Below, piece after piece: positions 1 to 7,011 of a DNA stretch of 20,279 nt. Location: positions 1 to 20,279 of the forward strand of contig RFZE01000012.1 in assembly GCA_009920875.1 (NCBI GenBank), written 5' to 3'. Position numbers and translations under genes: made by a program. The notes beneath the pieces are model-generated. The model made no database searches, had not been told where the DNA came from, and saw only the letters and a program-made list of their open reading frames with translations. Position 1 is the first letter of the stretch; each line of letters opens with the position of its first letter. Source of the DNA: Alphaproteobacteria bacterium (GTDB lineage: Bacteria > Pseudomonadota > Alphaproteobacteria > RS24).

Positions 1-57
1 CGGAATATAGGACAAAAGCCCAAAATGTCAGGTGTCTTAGAAGGCCACTTATTTCGG

Positions 58-336
58 TTATTTGTGCAGCGGCATTTGGAAAACCATACCACTTTGCGGT
101 TTGTCGAGGCCGATTTTGCTGCAAATCAAATCAAAGATTTTTGTGGCATGACGGTTCTCCACCAAAATGGTGACGATGTCATTCTCCGAAGCCGAACCGA
201 ACTCCCGATAAGCAAACAGATCTTCCGTCCGCCCCGCTTCGACGAAAATGCCGAGAATATCCTTATCCCCGTGCAGCTCGTTCATCAGCTCAAGCCCTGC
301 CCCTTTGTGCATTAATGCTCCGATTTCGGTAATCAT
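58..336 (-). CDS. Small P-II-like protein (second of a pair), last gene of the DUF1538 operon
   Basis: This 92-residue protein has the size and general pattern of a P-II-family trimeric signalling protein. I see a central stretch with ENDIVTILVENRHATKIF, like the P-II beta3-alpha2 region, followed by GLDKPQSGMVFQMPL. That last block matches the LDKPGMGIMFM block of the neighbouring P-II-like protein and sits where canonical P-II has its B-loop. The long T-loop with the uridylylated Tyr is absent, so GlnB/GlnK-type covalent control is unlikely. Its ATG overlaps the upstream stop in an ATGA tetramer, indicating translational coupling. The context suggests it senses a ligand and controls the membrane protein encoded two genes upstream, but this is inference. 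The protein is divergent, so the family call is moderate. Confidence 0.7.
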   Translation of the reverse strand: MITEIGALMHKGAGLELMNELHGDKDILGIFVEAGRTEDLFAYREFGSASENDIVTILVENRHATKIFDLICSKIGLDKPQSGMVFQMPLHK

Positions 337-761
337 TTTTTCGCCTTTTTGGTCGGGCGGCGCGTCGCCGTTTTACGCTTTTTCGGCTTGGGCTTCGCTT
401 TCGGCTTGTCGGCCTCAGCCAATACTTCATCAGGAATATAGGTGGCAATCCGGTCAAGCTTGTTCATGAACATAATGCCCATGCCCGGCTTGTCCAAATC
501 ACCGGCCAAATACATTGCCTCAAATACCCGGTCGGCTTGTTCTTCAGATACGATGATGCGCACCATTTCTTTTTGCTCATCAATGGTCACACCCATCAAC
601 CCCATGCGCTCGCGCACCCCTGTGCCGCGCGCATAGGTCACCGTCGCGCCTTGCGCGCCTACATTTTGCGCCGCTTTGACAATCGTATCGGCGTGACTTG
701 CTTGCACGATACAGGTGATGATCAATGCATCGGTGAGGTAAGTAATCTGTCTATCGGCCAT
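333..761 (-). CDS. P-II-like regulator with lysine/proline-rich C-terminal tail
   Basis: This 142-residue protein resembles the nitrogen-regulatory P-II fold over about residues 10-108. GAQGATVTYARGTG (about 34-47) matches the beta2 strand entering the T-loop, and AGDLDKPGMGIMFMNKL (about 86-102) matches the B-loop and following strand. The T-loop is short and lacks the canonical modified Tyr. After about residue 112 comes a low-complexity, strongly basic tail rich in Lys, Arg and Pro (such as KPKPKKRK), which is not part of the usual P-II fold. The gene has a strong AGGAGG site at 766-771 and starts 10 bases after the DUF1538 stop. It overlaps the next P-II-like gene by four bases. A role as ligand-responsive controller of the DUF1538 transporter is inferred from the operon. 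Confidence 0.8.
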   Translation of the reverse strand: MADRQITYLTDALIITCIVQASHADTIVKAAQNVGAQGATVTYARGTGVRERMGLMGVTIDEQKEMVRIIVSEEQADRVFEAMYLAGDLDKPGMGIMFMNKLDRIATYIPDEVLAEADKPKAKPKPKKRKTATRRPTKKAKK

Positions 762-771
762 GATGCCTCCT

Positions 772-2505
772 CTAATTGGCTTCCGCCGTCAAGGCGCGCG
801 ATTGTTTAAAGCGAATATATTGTCCCATGCCCAAAACGGCGATGATCGGCCCAATGCTGGCCATGCTCAAAATACCGAAGCCTTCAACGGCTGATACGGC
901 ATTGCCCAGCCCCAGCCCCATAGCGAGAACCAGCGGCACGGTAACCGGGCCGGTGGTCACACCGGCACTGTCCCAAGCGACATTGACGAATTCCTCGGTT
1001 GAGAAAAAAGTCAGCACCAAGGCAATGAGATAAAGCGGTATCAGCAGCATGGCGAGGTCAATCTCAAACAGGATTTTTGCAATTCCCAAAGCAATGCCGA
1101 AAGCCACGCCGGTGGCGACAGAATACATCAACATGGATTTGCGAAACGCGCCATTGGTCAGATTTTGCACGGTCAGTCCCAGCGCATTGAGGGCCGGTTC
1201 GGCCAATGTTGCGCCAAAGCCCATAAACCAAGCAAATAAGATGACCAAGACCAGCCCCAGCGCCGCCGTGTAAATCGGTGAGATTTCGCTAATGGTGATT
1301 TCCATAAAGGCGGCCGGTAGAACCGCGCCTGTTTGCGCGCCAATCGCCCCCAGACCATAGGTCAGGCCGACATTAAACACGCACATGCCGACAATCGACA
1401 AAATCAGGCCATAGGCGGTGAACAGCTTATTGGCCAGCCCTTCGCGCAGCACGATGAACAACACAAACATCAAGAACAAGACAAGCGGGGCAATGGCACG
1501 CACGCCCAACACAACTTCTTGCAGCGGCGATTCCGCCCAAATGCTCTGCTGCGCATCACCCGCCGCGCTACCCGCCGTGGCGGCAGCGACAACAATCTGT
1601 TCGGCACTGATTTGCGTGCTGACATAAAGCGATAGCAGCAAAACGGCGATAATCGGAAACAATGAGGCCAGCGTCACCACACCAAAGCCGGATAGCGAAT
1701 TATCGCTGTTTTGACCGGCTGAATTGGCAATACCGATACCAAGCGACAAAACCAATGGCACGGTTACCGGGCCGGTGGTTACCGCGCCGCAATCCCATGC
1801 CAGCCCCAAAATGGCACGCAAATCATTATTGGCATAAACCACAAGCGTGAGGCTGAGCGTCAAGCCGACCGCAATATAAATCATCGGCTTTAATGACCAG
1901 CCATAGACAAAGCGCAATGTGCCGAGCACGGCGGCGAGACCCACACCGGCCCCGACCAGCAAGACCAGCGGCAAAGTCCAATTATTCAATATTTCATAGA
2001 GATATGGCGCACGGGTTACGTCGACCGATGCGCCGAAAGCCTGCAGCGCACCAATGGCCGGTTCGGCGAAGGTCACGCCGACGCCCAAAATGGCAATAAT
2101 CGCCAGCATGACAGGCATGCTGGCCTTGCGCGGCAGCTTGTCGCCAATCAGCGTGCCAAACGGCATCAACCCGACATTCAGCCCTTCCATAAAAAGCGCG
2201 AGACCAACAATGACTGCCGTCAGACCGCCGACCAGCAACATGGCCGCTTCGACCGGTTGACGCAAAATAATCAACTGGAAAAGCACCAGATAGAGCGCCA
2301 GCGGTATCACCGCTTTCATTTGCTCCAACACGCGAACCCCCGAATAGGGCATCAGCAGCGCCATGGTTTTCTCAAAACCGAGCCGCAAACGCTGCGGCTT
2401 AAGGCTGTCTTTTTTGCCTCGCACCGGTTTGGGTGTCAGCTGGTTGTAACTGATTTCGCGATGCCGCACGGCATTTGAGCGCAGCACTGACGAATAACGC
2501 AACAT
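772..2505 (-). CDS. DUF1538 membrane protein, two-repeat fusion (UmpAB-like putative cation/proton antiporter)
   Basis: A 577-residue polytopic inner-membrane protein. A basic N-terminal segment of about 45 residues precedes many hydrophobic helices. It contains two copies of the DUF1538 unit. TFAEPAIGAL (145-154) is mirrored by TLAEPALNAL (433-442). AWDCGAVTTGPVTVPLVL (236-253) is mirrored by AWDSAGVTTGPVTVPLVL (510-527). GFGVVTLASLFPIIAVL (273-289) is mirrored by GFGILSMASIGPIIAVL (542-558). From recall, two separate DUF1538 proteins, UmpA and UmpB from Halomonas, act together as a Na+(Li+,K+)/H+ antiporter; here both units are in one chain. The start is fixed by a strong GGAGGAG site six bases upstream. 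Two P-II-like genes follow directly. Antiport activity is inferred from the family, not visible in the sequence. Confidence 0.88.
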   Translation of the reverse strand: MLRYSSVLRSNAVRHREISYNQLTPKPVRGKKDSLKPQRLRLGFEKTMALLMPYSGVRVLEQMKAVIPLALYLVLFQLIILRQPVEAAMLLVGGLTAVIVGLALFMEGLNVGLMPFGTLIGDKLPRKASMPVMLAIIAILGVGVTFAEPAIGALQAFGASVDVTRAPYLYEILNNWTLPLVLLVGAGVGLAAVLGTLRFVYGWSLKPMIYIAVGLTLSLTLVVYANNDLRAILGLAWDCGAVTTGPVTVPLVLSLGIGIANSAGQNSDNSLSGFGVVTLASLFPIIAVLLLSLYVSTQISAEQIVVAAATAGSAAGDAQQSIWAESPLQEVVLGVRAIAPLVLFLMFVLFIVLREGLANKLFTAYGLILSIVGMCVFNVGLTYGLGAIGAQTGAVLPAAFMEITISEISPIYTAALGLVLVILFAWFMGFGATLAEPALNALGLTVQNLTNGAFRKSMLMYSVATGVAFGIALGIAKILFEIDLAMLLIPLYLIALVLTFFSTEEFVNVAWDSAGVTTGPVTVPLVLAMGLGLGNAVSAVEGFGILSMASIGPIIAVLGMGQYIRFKQSRALTAEAN

Positions 2506-2511
2506 GGGATT

Positions 2512-2518
2512 CTCCTCC
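2512..2518 (-). promoter_or_regulatory. Strong ribosome binding site of the DUF1538 gene
   Basis: GGAGGAG on the minus strand lies six bases before the ATG at 2505. It fixes that start and keeps the unusual basic N-terminal segment in the protein. Confidence 0.75.
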
Positions 2519-2524
2519 GAATCG

Positions 2525-2549
2525 ATGCTCTCACAAAAGTTTAGAGCAT
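2525..2549 (-). repeat. Inverted repeat in the leader of the DUF1538 operon
   Basis: ATGCTCT (2525-2531) and AGAGCAT (2543-2549) are perfect seven-base arms around an 11-base loop. The element lies between the stop of the glutathione transferase gene (2572) and the Shine-Dalgarno site of the DUF1538 gene. There is no T-run, so it is not a standard rho-independent terminator. It could be an operator, a leader hairpin or a processing site. Confidence 0.5.
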
Positions 2550-2571
2550 AAAGCGCGCTGGTATCAAATAA

Positions 2572-3255
2572 CTAACCGGTCACCCGCTCTATTTGAAATC
2601 CGGCTTTTTCGATGAATGCATTGTTTTGCTCGATACATGGCGCGATGGAAGGCCGCGCAATGCAACGCTCATAATGTGCCCGCAAATTGGGGAAACGCTC
2701 TTGCGGCAGACCGAAGCCGACAAGATCCAAATTCATCAACTGTGTCATAACGGCAATATCGGCAATGGAAAACATGTCACCGACAAACCAATCGCCATCG
2801 CCCAATTGATTTTCCAAATATGGCAATAATACCTCAGCCAATGCTTCAAACCCTTTGCTGGCGGTCTCCGTATCGGCGGGCTTGCCTGCGGCCAAGCTGA
2901 AAAATACCGGACGAAAAACGCCCATGCCGACGCGATTGGCCAAATCCGTGTCAGCCGCTTCCTCAATCCACAAAGCGCGTCCATGTGCTTCTGCCTCTTG
3001 CGGGTAAAGCGACGGCTCGGGCTGCAATTTTTCGAAATAAGCACAAATCGCCGAGCTGTCATTAATCGCATAATCAGGATTTGAGGGATCGGGCAGCAGC
3101 GCCGGTATGCGTTTGAGCGGATTGATTTCTTCAAACCCTTCCGTCCAGCCAAGCGGGCTGGGGCGCGGATCATATTCATATTCAATCCCTTTTTCGGCGG
3201 CGACGATAACGGCCTTGCGAACAAAGGGGGATAGGGGGGCGCCAAATAGCTTCAT
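2572..3255 (-). CDS. Glutathione S-transferase family protein
   Basis: A cytosolic two-domain GST of 227 residues, the usual length. The N-terminal thioredoxin-like domain shows PLSPFVRKA with Ser9 as candidate catalytic residue, RIPAL with the cis-Pro at 51, and DSSAI (66-70), the usual gamma-glutamyl-binding turn. The helical C-terminal domain has FSIADIAVM (162-170), the conserved N-capping box and hydrophobic staple. The likely start is the ATG at 3255, six bases after GGAG; a GTG at 3258 is only three bases away and less likely. The substrate cannot be told. It lies upstream of the DUF1538 operon on the same strand with a 66-base gap, so it may or may not be cotranscribed. Confidence 0.9.
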   Translation of the reverse strand: MKLFGAPLSPFVRKAVIVAAEKGIEYEYDPRPSPLGWTEGFEEINPLKRIPALLPDPSNPDYAINDSSAICAYFEKLQPEPSLYPQEAEAHGRALWIEEAADTDLANRVGMGVFRPVFFSLAAGKPADTETASKGFEALAEVLLPYLENQLGDGDWFVGDMFSIADIAVMTQLMNLDLVGFGLPQERFPNLRAHYERCIARPSIAPCIEQNNAFIEKAGFQIERVTG

Positions 3256-3261
3256 CACATT

Positions 3262-3265
3262 CTCC
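3262..3265 (-). promoter_or_regulatory. Ribosome binding site deciding the GST start
   Basis: GGAG on the minus strand is six bases from the ATG at 3255 and only three from the alternative GTG at 3258, which favours the ATG. Confidence 0.5.
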
Positions 3266-3351
3266 AGTTTCGGCTATCAAGAATTGCCGCAAGTGTGGAC
3301 TAGGCCATGCCGTAAAGCAATGCTAGGCTCTCGCCCAAATAGGGGGATAAT

Positions 3352-5007
3352 GTGAGTATCATTTATCAAGCGAAGAGTATTCGCACCATGAATCCGCACC
3401 TGCCGCACGCCACCCATATTGCCGTGCGCGACGGACATATTCTGGGCGTTGGAACGGCAGACGATATTGATGGCTGGCAAGAAGCATGGGGGCCGCTCAC
3501 ACTGAATACGGATTTTGCCGAGCGCAGCCTGCTGCCCGGTTTTATTGAAGGGCATAGCCATATGATGGAGGGCATGTTCTGGGATTATCATTATGTCGGC
3601 TATTATGACCGCGAAGGGCCCGACGGCACGGTTTGGCCGGGGCTGAAAAGCATTGATGAAGTGGTCGGCAAGCTGAAAGAGATTCAGGCCGCGCGCAAAG
3701 ATAAAGACACACCGCTTATCGCTTGGGGCTTTGACCCGATTTATTTCACCGACCGGCGGATGAATGCGGCCGACCTCGACAGCGTCGCCACTAATTGCTC
3801 GGTCATTGTGCTGCACGCCTCGCTGCATATTCTCAATGCCAATAATTTCGTTATGGAAGCGGCTGATGTGAAGAGCTCGGATAATAGTGAATTTATTCGC
3901 CGCGATGAAAGCGGCCAAGCGACCGGCGAGTTTCTCGGCCAGCTCGGTTATTACATGGCGATGCGCACCACCGGCATTAATTTGCTGGCCATCGCCTCAT
4001 CGCCGGAAACATTGGTCAATTTCGCCAATGTGGCACGCCAAACCGGCGTCACCACTGCAACCGATTTGGTCAACCCGATTCCTGCGGGCAGTGAACACGC
4101 CATGCGCGAAGCGGTTGATGCCGAAGATTTCCCCATGCGCCTTGTCGTGGCTTTTCAAGGAAATACTATGGAACCCACAGAAGGCGTGGCGCGCATGCAA
4201 GAATTGCAAGCCAGCAATAGCGACAAGCTGCGTTTTTCTTTGGTCAAAATGGTCGCTGACGGCTCCATTCAGGGTTTCAGCGCAAGGTTGAAATGGCCGC
4301 ATTATTATAATGGCGCACCCAATGGGCTTTGGTATATCGAACCGGAGCGCTTGGGCGACTATCTCAAAGCCTTTACTGAGGCCGGCATTCAAGTGCATGT
4401 GCATACAAATGGCGATGAATGCACGGAAGTCGCGCTCGATAAGATTGAAGAGGCTTTACGCGCTCATCCCTGGCCCGACCACCGCCATACGCTGCAACAT
4501 TGTCAAATGGCGACGCGCGCGCATTTCAAACGCATGAAGGCGCTGGGCGTTGGGGTTAATCTGTTTTCCAATCATCTTTATTATTGGGGTGACGCGCATA
4601 TCAACATCACCATGGGGCCGGAGCGTGCTGCGCGGCTGGATGATGCGGGCGGCGCATTGGCCGAAGGCGTGCCTTTGGCCATCCACTCAGACGCGCCGGT
4701 AACCGCCCTTGCGCCATTGTTTACCGCTTGGTGTGCCGTCAATCGACTGTCTTCCGGCGGCGTGACATTGGGCAATGGCACACAAAACATCAGCGTTAAA
4801 GAAGCGCTTTACGCCATCACCATGGGTGCCGCCTATTCGTTGAAAATGGAAAATGAGATTGGCAGTTTGGAAGCCGGTAAGCGCGCCGATATCGCCATAT
4901 TGGCTGAAGATCCGATTGACGTCGGGGCAGAGGGGCTGAAAGATATCAGCGTTATCGGCACAATGGTCGGCGGCCATGTGCATCTCAATCAAGGGCGCGA
5001 GGGATGA
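3352..5007 (+). CDS. Metal-dependent amidohydrolase, YtcJ-like (amidohydrolase 3 family)
   Basis: A 551-residue protein of the amidohydrolase superfamily. LPGFIEGHSH (61-70) carries the HxH metal pair His68/His70. VKMVADGSIQGFSA (298-311) is the typical YtcJ block around the bridging residue. VHVHTNGD (348-355) supplies a metal His, LQHC has His383, and IHSDAP holds the catalytic Asp447. The tail LEAGKRADIAIL (506-517) is the usual second beta-sandwich strand. Members hydrolyse amide or related bonds with one or two metal ions; the substrate is unknown. The start is GTG with AGGGGG (3341-3346) five bases upstream; an ATG two bases before runs straight into a stop. The stop overlaps the next gene's ATG (ATGA), coupling it to a CobW metallochaperone. 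No signal peptide, so cytoplasmic. Confidence 0.92.
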   Translation: MSIIYQAKSIRTMNPHLPHATHIAVRDGHILGVGTADDIDGWQEAWGPLTLNTDFAERSLLPGFIEGHSHMMEGMFWDYHYVGYYDREGPDGTVWPGLKSIDEVVGKLKEIQAARKDKDTPLIAWGFDPIYFTDRRMNAADLDSVATNCSVIVLHASLHILNANNFVMEAADVKSSDNSEFIRRDESGQATGEFLGQLGYYMAMRTTGINLLAIASSPETLVNFANVARQTGVTTATDLVNPIPAGSEHAMREAVDAEDFPMRLVVAFQGNTMEPTEGVARMQELQASNSDKLRFSLVKMVADGSIQGFSARLKWPHYYNGAPNGLWYIEPERLGDYLKAFTEAGIQVHVHTNGDECTEVALDKIEEALRAHPWPDHRHTLQHCQMATRAHFKRMKALGVGVNLFSNHLYYWGDAHINITMGPERAARLDDAGGALAEGVPLAIHSDAPVTALAPLFTAWCAVNRLSSGGVTLGNGTQNISVKEALYAITMGAAYSLKMENEIGSLEAGKRADIAILAEDPIDVGAEGLKDISVIGTMVGGHVHLNQGREG

Positions 5008-5921
5008 ACCGAATGCCGCAAATACCGCTGACCATCATTAGTGGCTTTTTGGGCACAGGTAAAACCAGCCTGCTGACCCATTTGCTGACACAAGCTGGCC
5101 CTGAGAATGGGGGGCGGCGTATCACCGCCATGGTCAATGATTTCGGAGCGCTGAATATTGATGCCGAACTGATTGCCGCCAAACACGGCAATCAAATTTC
5201 ATTGGCCAATGGCTGCGTCTGCTGTTCCATTGGCGATGATTTGATGCGCAGCTTTATGGAGGTGATGCAGCAAACGCCCCTGCCCGACCATATTATCATT
5301 GAAGCCAGCGGCGTCGCCGAGCCGAGCCGCATTGCCGGTTTTGCCGCTGTTGACCGCCAGCTGCGGCTTGACAGTATTGTGACATTGGTCGATGCGAGCG
5401 CCCATAATGTTCATTCGAAAGACCCTTATTTGGCCGATAATTATGCCAAGCAAATTGAGGCGGCACATTTATTGCTCATCTCCAAGCCCGATTTGGCCGA
5501 TGCGGCGACATTGGAAAACTTGGAAAAGGAATTGGCAACGCAAAAGCCTGACGTGCCGATGGCGCAGGTCACCCATGGCGCATTGCCGATAAATCTGGTG
5601 CTGGGGTTGAATGGCGACCATGAAATACCGCAACCGCAAGAAATCATTGACCACGGCTTTGTCCAATGGGCCGGTCATCTCAACGACATGCCGCGCGCCG
5701 CCTTGATTGCCAAATTGGAAAAGCTGCGCCCGCATGTGTTGCGTGCCAAAGGTGTGCTGCAAGATGGTGAAGGTGGCTATGTGCTGCATTTGGCGGGCGG
5801 GCTTATCACAACAGCGCCTTATGCGGGTGAAGCGTCAGGCCATTTTGTCATTATCGGCAAGCCGCAAATGCCCGACGCCGCTGCACTGGAAAGAATTTTC
5901 CGTCAGAATGAGGCCGCCTAA
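5004..5921 (+). CDS. CobW/COG0523 (P47K) family GTPase, putative metal chaperone
   Basis: A 305-residue G3E-family P-loop GTPase. It shows Walker A GFLGTGKTSLL (14-24), the metal-binding CxCC motif in ANGCVCCSIGDDL (69-80), EASGVAEP (100-107) at the Walker B/switch position, and SKPDL (160-164) as the guanine-specificity motif with Ser in place of the usual Asn. A CobW C-terminal domain spans roughly 215-300. It is on the short side for the family. COG0523 proteins deliver or insert metals, often zinc, into client enzymes. It is coupled upstream to a metal-dependent amidohydrolase (ATGA overlap) and downstream to cytochrome b561 (one-base TAATG overlap), so the amidohydrolase is the obvious candidate client, an inference. 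No histidine-rich metal loop is seen, and it is not cobalamin-specific in this context. Confidence 0.9.
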   Translation: MNRMPQIPLTIISGFLGTGKTSLLTHLLTQAGPENGGRRITAMVNDFGALNIDAELIAAKHGNQISLANGCVCCSIGDDLMRSFMEVMQQTPLPDHIIIEASGVAEPSRIAGFAAVDRQLRLDSIVTLVDASAHNVHSKDPYLADNYAKQIEAAHLLLISKPDLADAATLENLEKELATQKPDVPMAQVTHGALPINLVLGLNGDHEIPQPQEIIDHGFVQWAGHLNDMPRAALIAKLEKLRPHVLRAKGVLQDGEGGYVLHLAGGLITTAPYAGEASGHFVIIGKPQMPDAAALERIFRQNEAA

Positions 5922-6559
5922 TGGTCTGGGATTTGCCTACCCGCCTGTTTCACTGGGGCTTTGTCATCAGTATTGTCGGCTCCTATCTCAGTGGCGAGCG
6001 CGGCGCGCTGGAAGCGCATGAATTATTCGGGTTGGCCGCTTGCGGCCTATTGGTCTTTCGCCTGATTTGGGGAGTGGTCGGTCACGAAACGGCGCGGTTT
6101 AAAAACTTCCTGCGCGGCCCGAAAATCATCCTCGCCTATCTCAAAGCCTTTATCGCCCGCACCGCCGCATTGCAGTCCGGCCATAATCCGCTTGGTGCCA
6201 TATCGGTAATTGCGTTGCTCGCCCTTATGGCCGCCATGTCGGTGACCGGCCTTTGGACCGGCGATGATATTTTATACGAAGCGCCGCTTACCCCATTGGC
6301 ACCCGAACTGGCTGCCCCGATGGGGGCATGGCATCAGCGCCTTCATGTGTTGGTCATTCCTCTGGTCGCTTTGCATGTTTTGGCGATTTTGGCGCATCGG
6401 CTTTGGCTGAAGGAAAAACTGGTGACCCGTATGGTCACGGGCGGCTCACCGGAACATGCTGTTCAACCCTCGGCCAAACGCACACAAGCAGGGCTGGCCC
6501 TGCTTGCATTATGTGTCTTTGGGGCGCTCAGCCTGTCGCTGCTCACCCCGTCTTATTAG
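5921..6559 (+). CDS. Cytochrome b561 / Ni-Fe-hydrogenase b-type cytochrome family protein
   Basis: A 212-residue membrane protein with four core transmembrane helices plus a C-terminal hydrophobic helix. RLFHWG at the N-terminus, HELFG around His33, GHNPLGA (87-93) and WHQRLHVLVIPLVALHVL (137-154) are the family signatures. His11, His33, His138/142 and His152 are candidate axial ligands of two b-type haems. Such proteins pass electrons between quinones and c-type cytochromes or enzymes. The ATG overlaps the CobW stop by one base, so it belongs to that operon. It converges on a cytochrome c' gene with interleaved stop codons. In many proteobacteria b561 and c' genes are neighbours, so the two products may be redox partners; this is inferred. 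Translation begins very close to the first helix, as usual for the family. Confidence 0.88.
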   Translation: MVWDLPTRLFHWGFVISIVGSYLSGERGALEAHELFGLAACGLLVFRLIWGVVGHETARFKNFLRGPKIILAYLKAFIARTAALQSGHNPLGAISVIALLALMAAMSVTGLWTGDDILYEAPLTPLAPELAAPMGAWHQRLHVLVIPLVALHVLAILAHRLWLKEKLVTRMVTGGSPEHAVQPSAKRTQAGLALLALCVFGALSLSLLTPSY

Positions 6560-7008
6560 TGTTTGATGCGATAGCTCTGATGGCAGCTCTTGCAAGTGCC
6601 ACCGAGCGCTTGCGCGGCTTTTTTAACCGCGCCGGCATTGCCTGAAGCGGCAGCCGCGTTCAACTTTGCGGCAGCTTTAGCGAAGGCATCAGCTTTGTTT
6701 TCAAAGTCGGAAAAATTTTCCCATATGGCCGGATCTGCGCCGACACTGTTACTGCCAGTCGGAAAAGCGTCCGGCATTTCTTCGCCCCAAACCGCCATCA
6801 GCGCGGCCGCCTCTTCAATGGCGGTGAAATTGCCGGCGCCCATATGCTTTTTGAAAATCGCCTGAATATCGCCCCCGCTTTGTTTGAAGCGTTTGACGCG
6901 CTGCTCAACTATCGGGCTTTCATAAGTGCCCGGCTCATGCGCCCATAGCGCCGTTGCAGGAACGACCAATGCCGCGCTCAAAATGAGGCTTAGAAAAAGC
7001 TTACGCAT
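6556..7008 (-). CDS. Cytochrome c' (cytochrome c556-like), periplasmic
   Basis: A 150-residue precursor with a signal peptide of about 23 residues (MRKLFLSLILSAALVVPATA, then LWAHEPG) and a C-terminal haem-attachment site CKSCH (139-143) in the context GGTCKSCHQSYR. This is the hallmark of the cytochrome c' four-helix bundle. Mature c' is periplasmic and carries one covalently bound haem, with roles in electron transfer or NO binding. The gene starts three bases after the class II aldolase stop and has a weak Shine-Dalgarno, suggesting it is read with that gene. Its stop interleaves with that of the convergent cytochrome b561. It depends on a c-type cytochrome maturation system encoded elsewhere. 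Confidence 0.92.
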   Translation of the reverse strand: MRKLFLSLILSAALVVPATALWAHEPGTYESPIVEQRVKRFKQSGGDIQAIFKKHMGAGNFTAIEEAAALMAVWGEEMPDAFPTGSNSVGADPAIWENFSDFENKADAFAKAAAKLNAAAASGNAGAVKKAAQALGGTCKSCHQSYRIKH

Positions 7009-7011
7009 AAT

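Noticed and set aside
1..57. Left edge downstream of the second P-II-like gene
   Set aside because: No hairpin, open frame or recognisable element is visible in this short stretch.
3259..3351. Divergent promoter boxes between the GST and amidohydrolase genes
   Set aside because: A promoter is expected here, but no pair of -35 and -10 boxes with acceptable spacing stood out on either strand.
3277..3918. Minus-strand open frame of 213 residues
   Set aside because: It lies opposite the amidohydrolase gene, has no recognisable domain and is a shadow of a well-supported gene.
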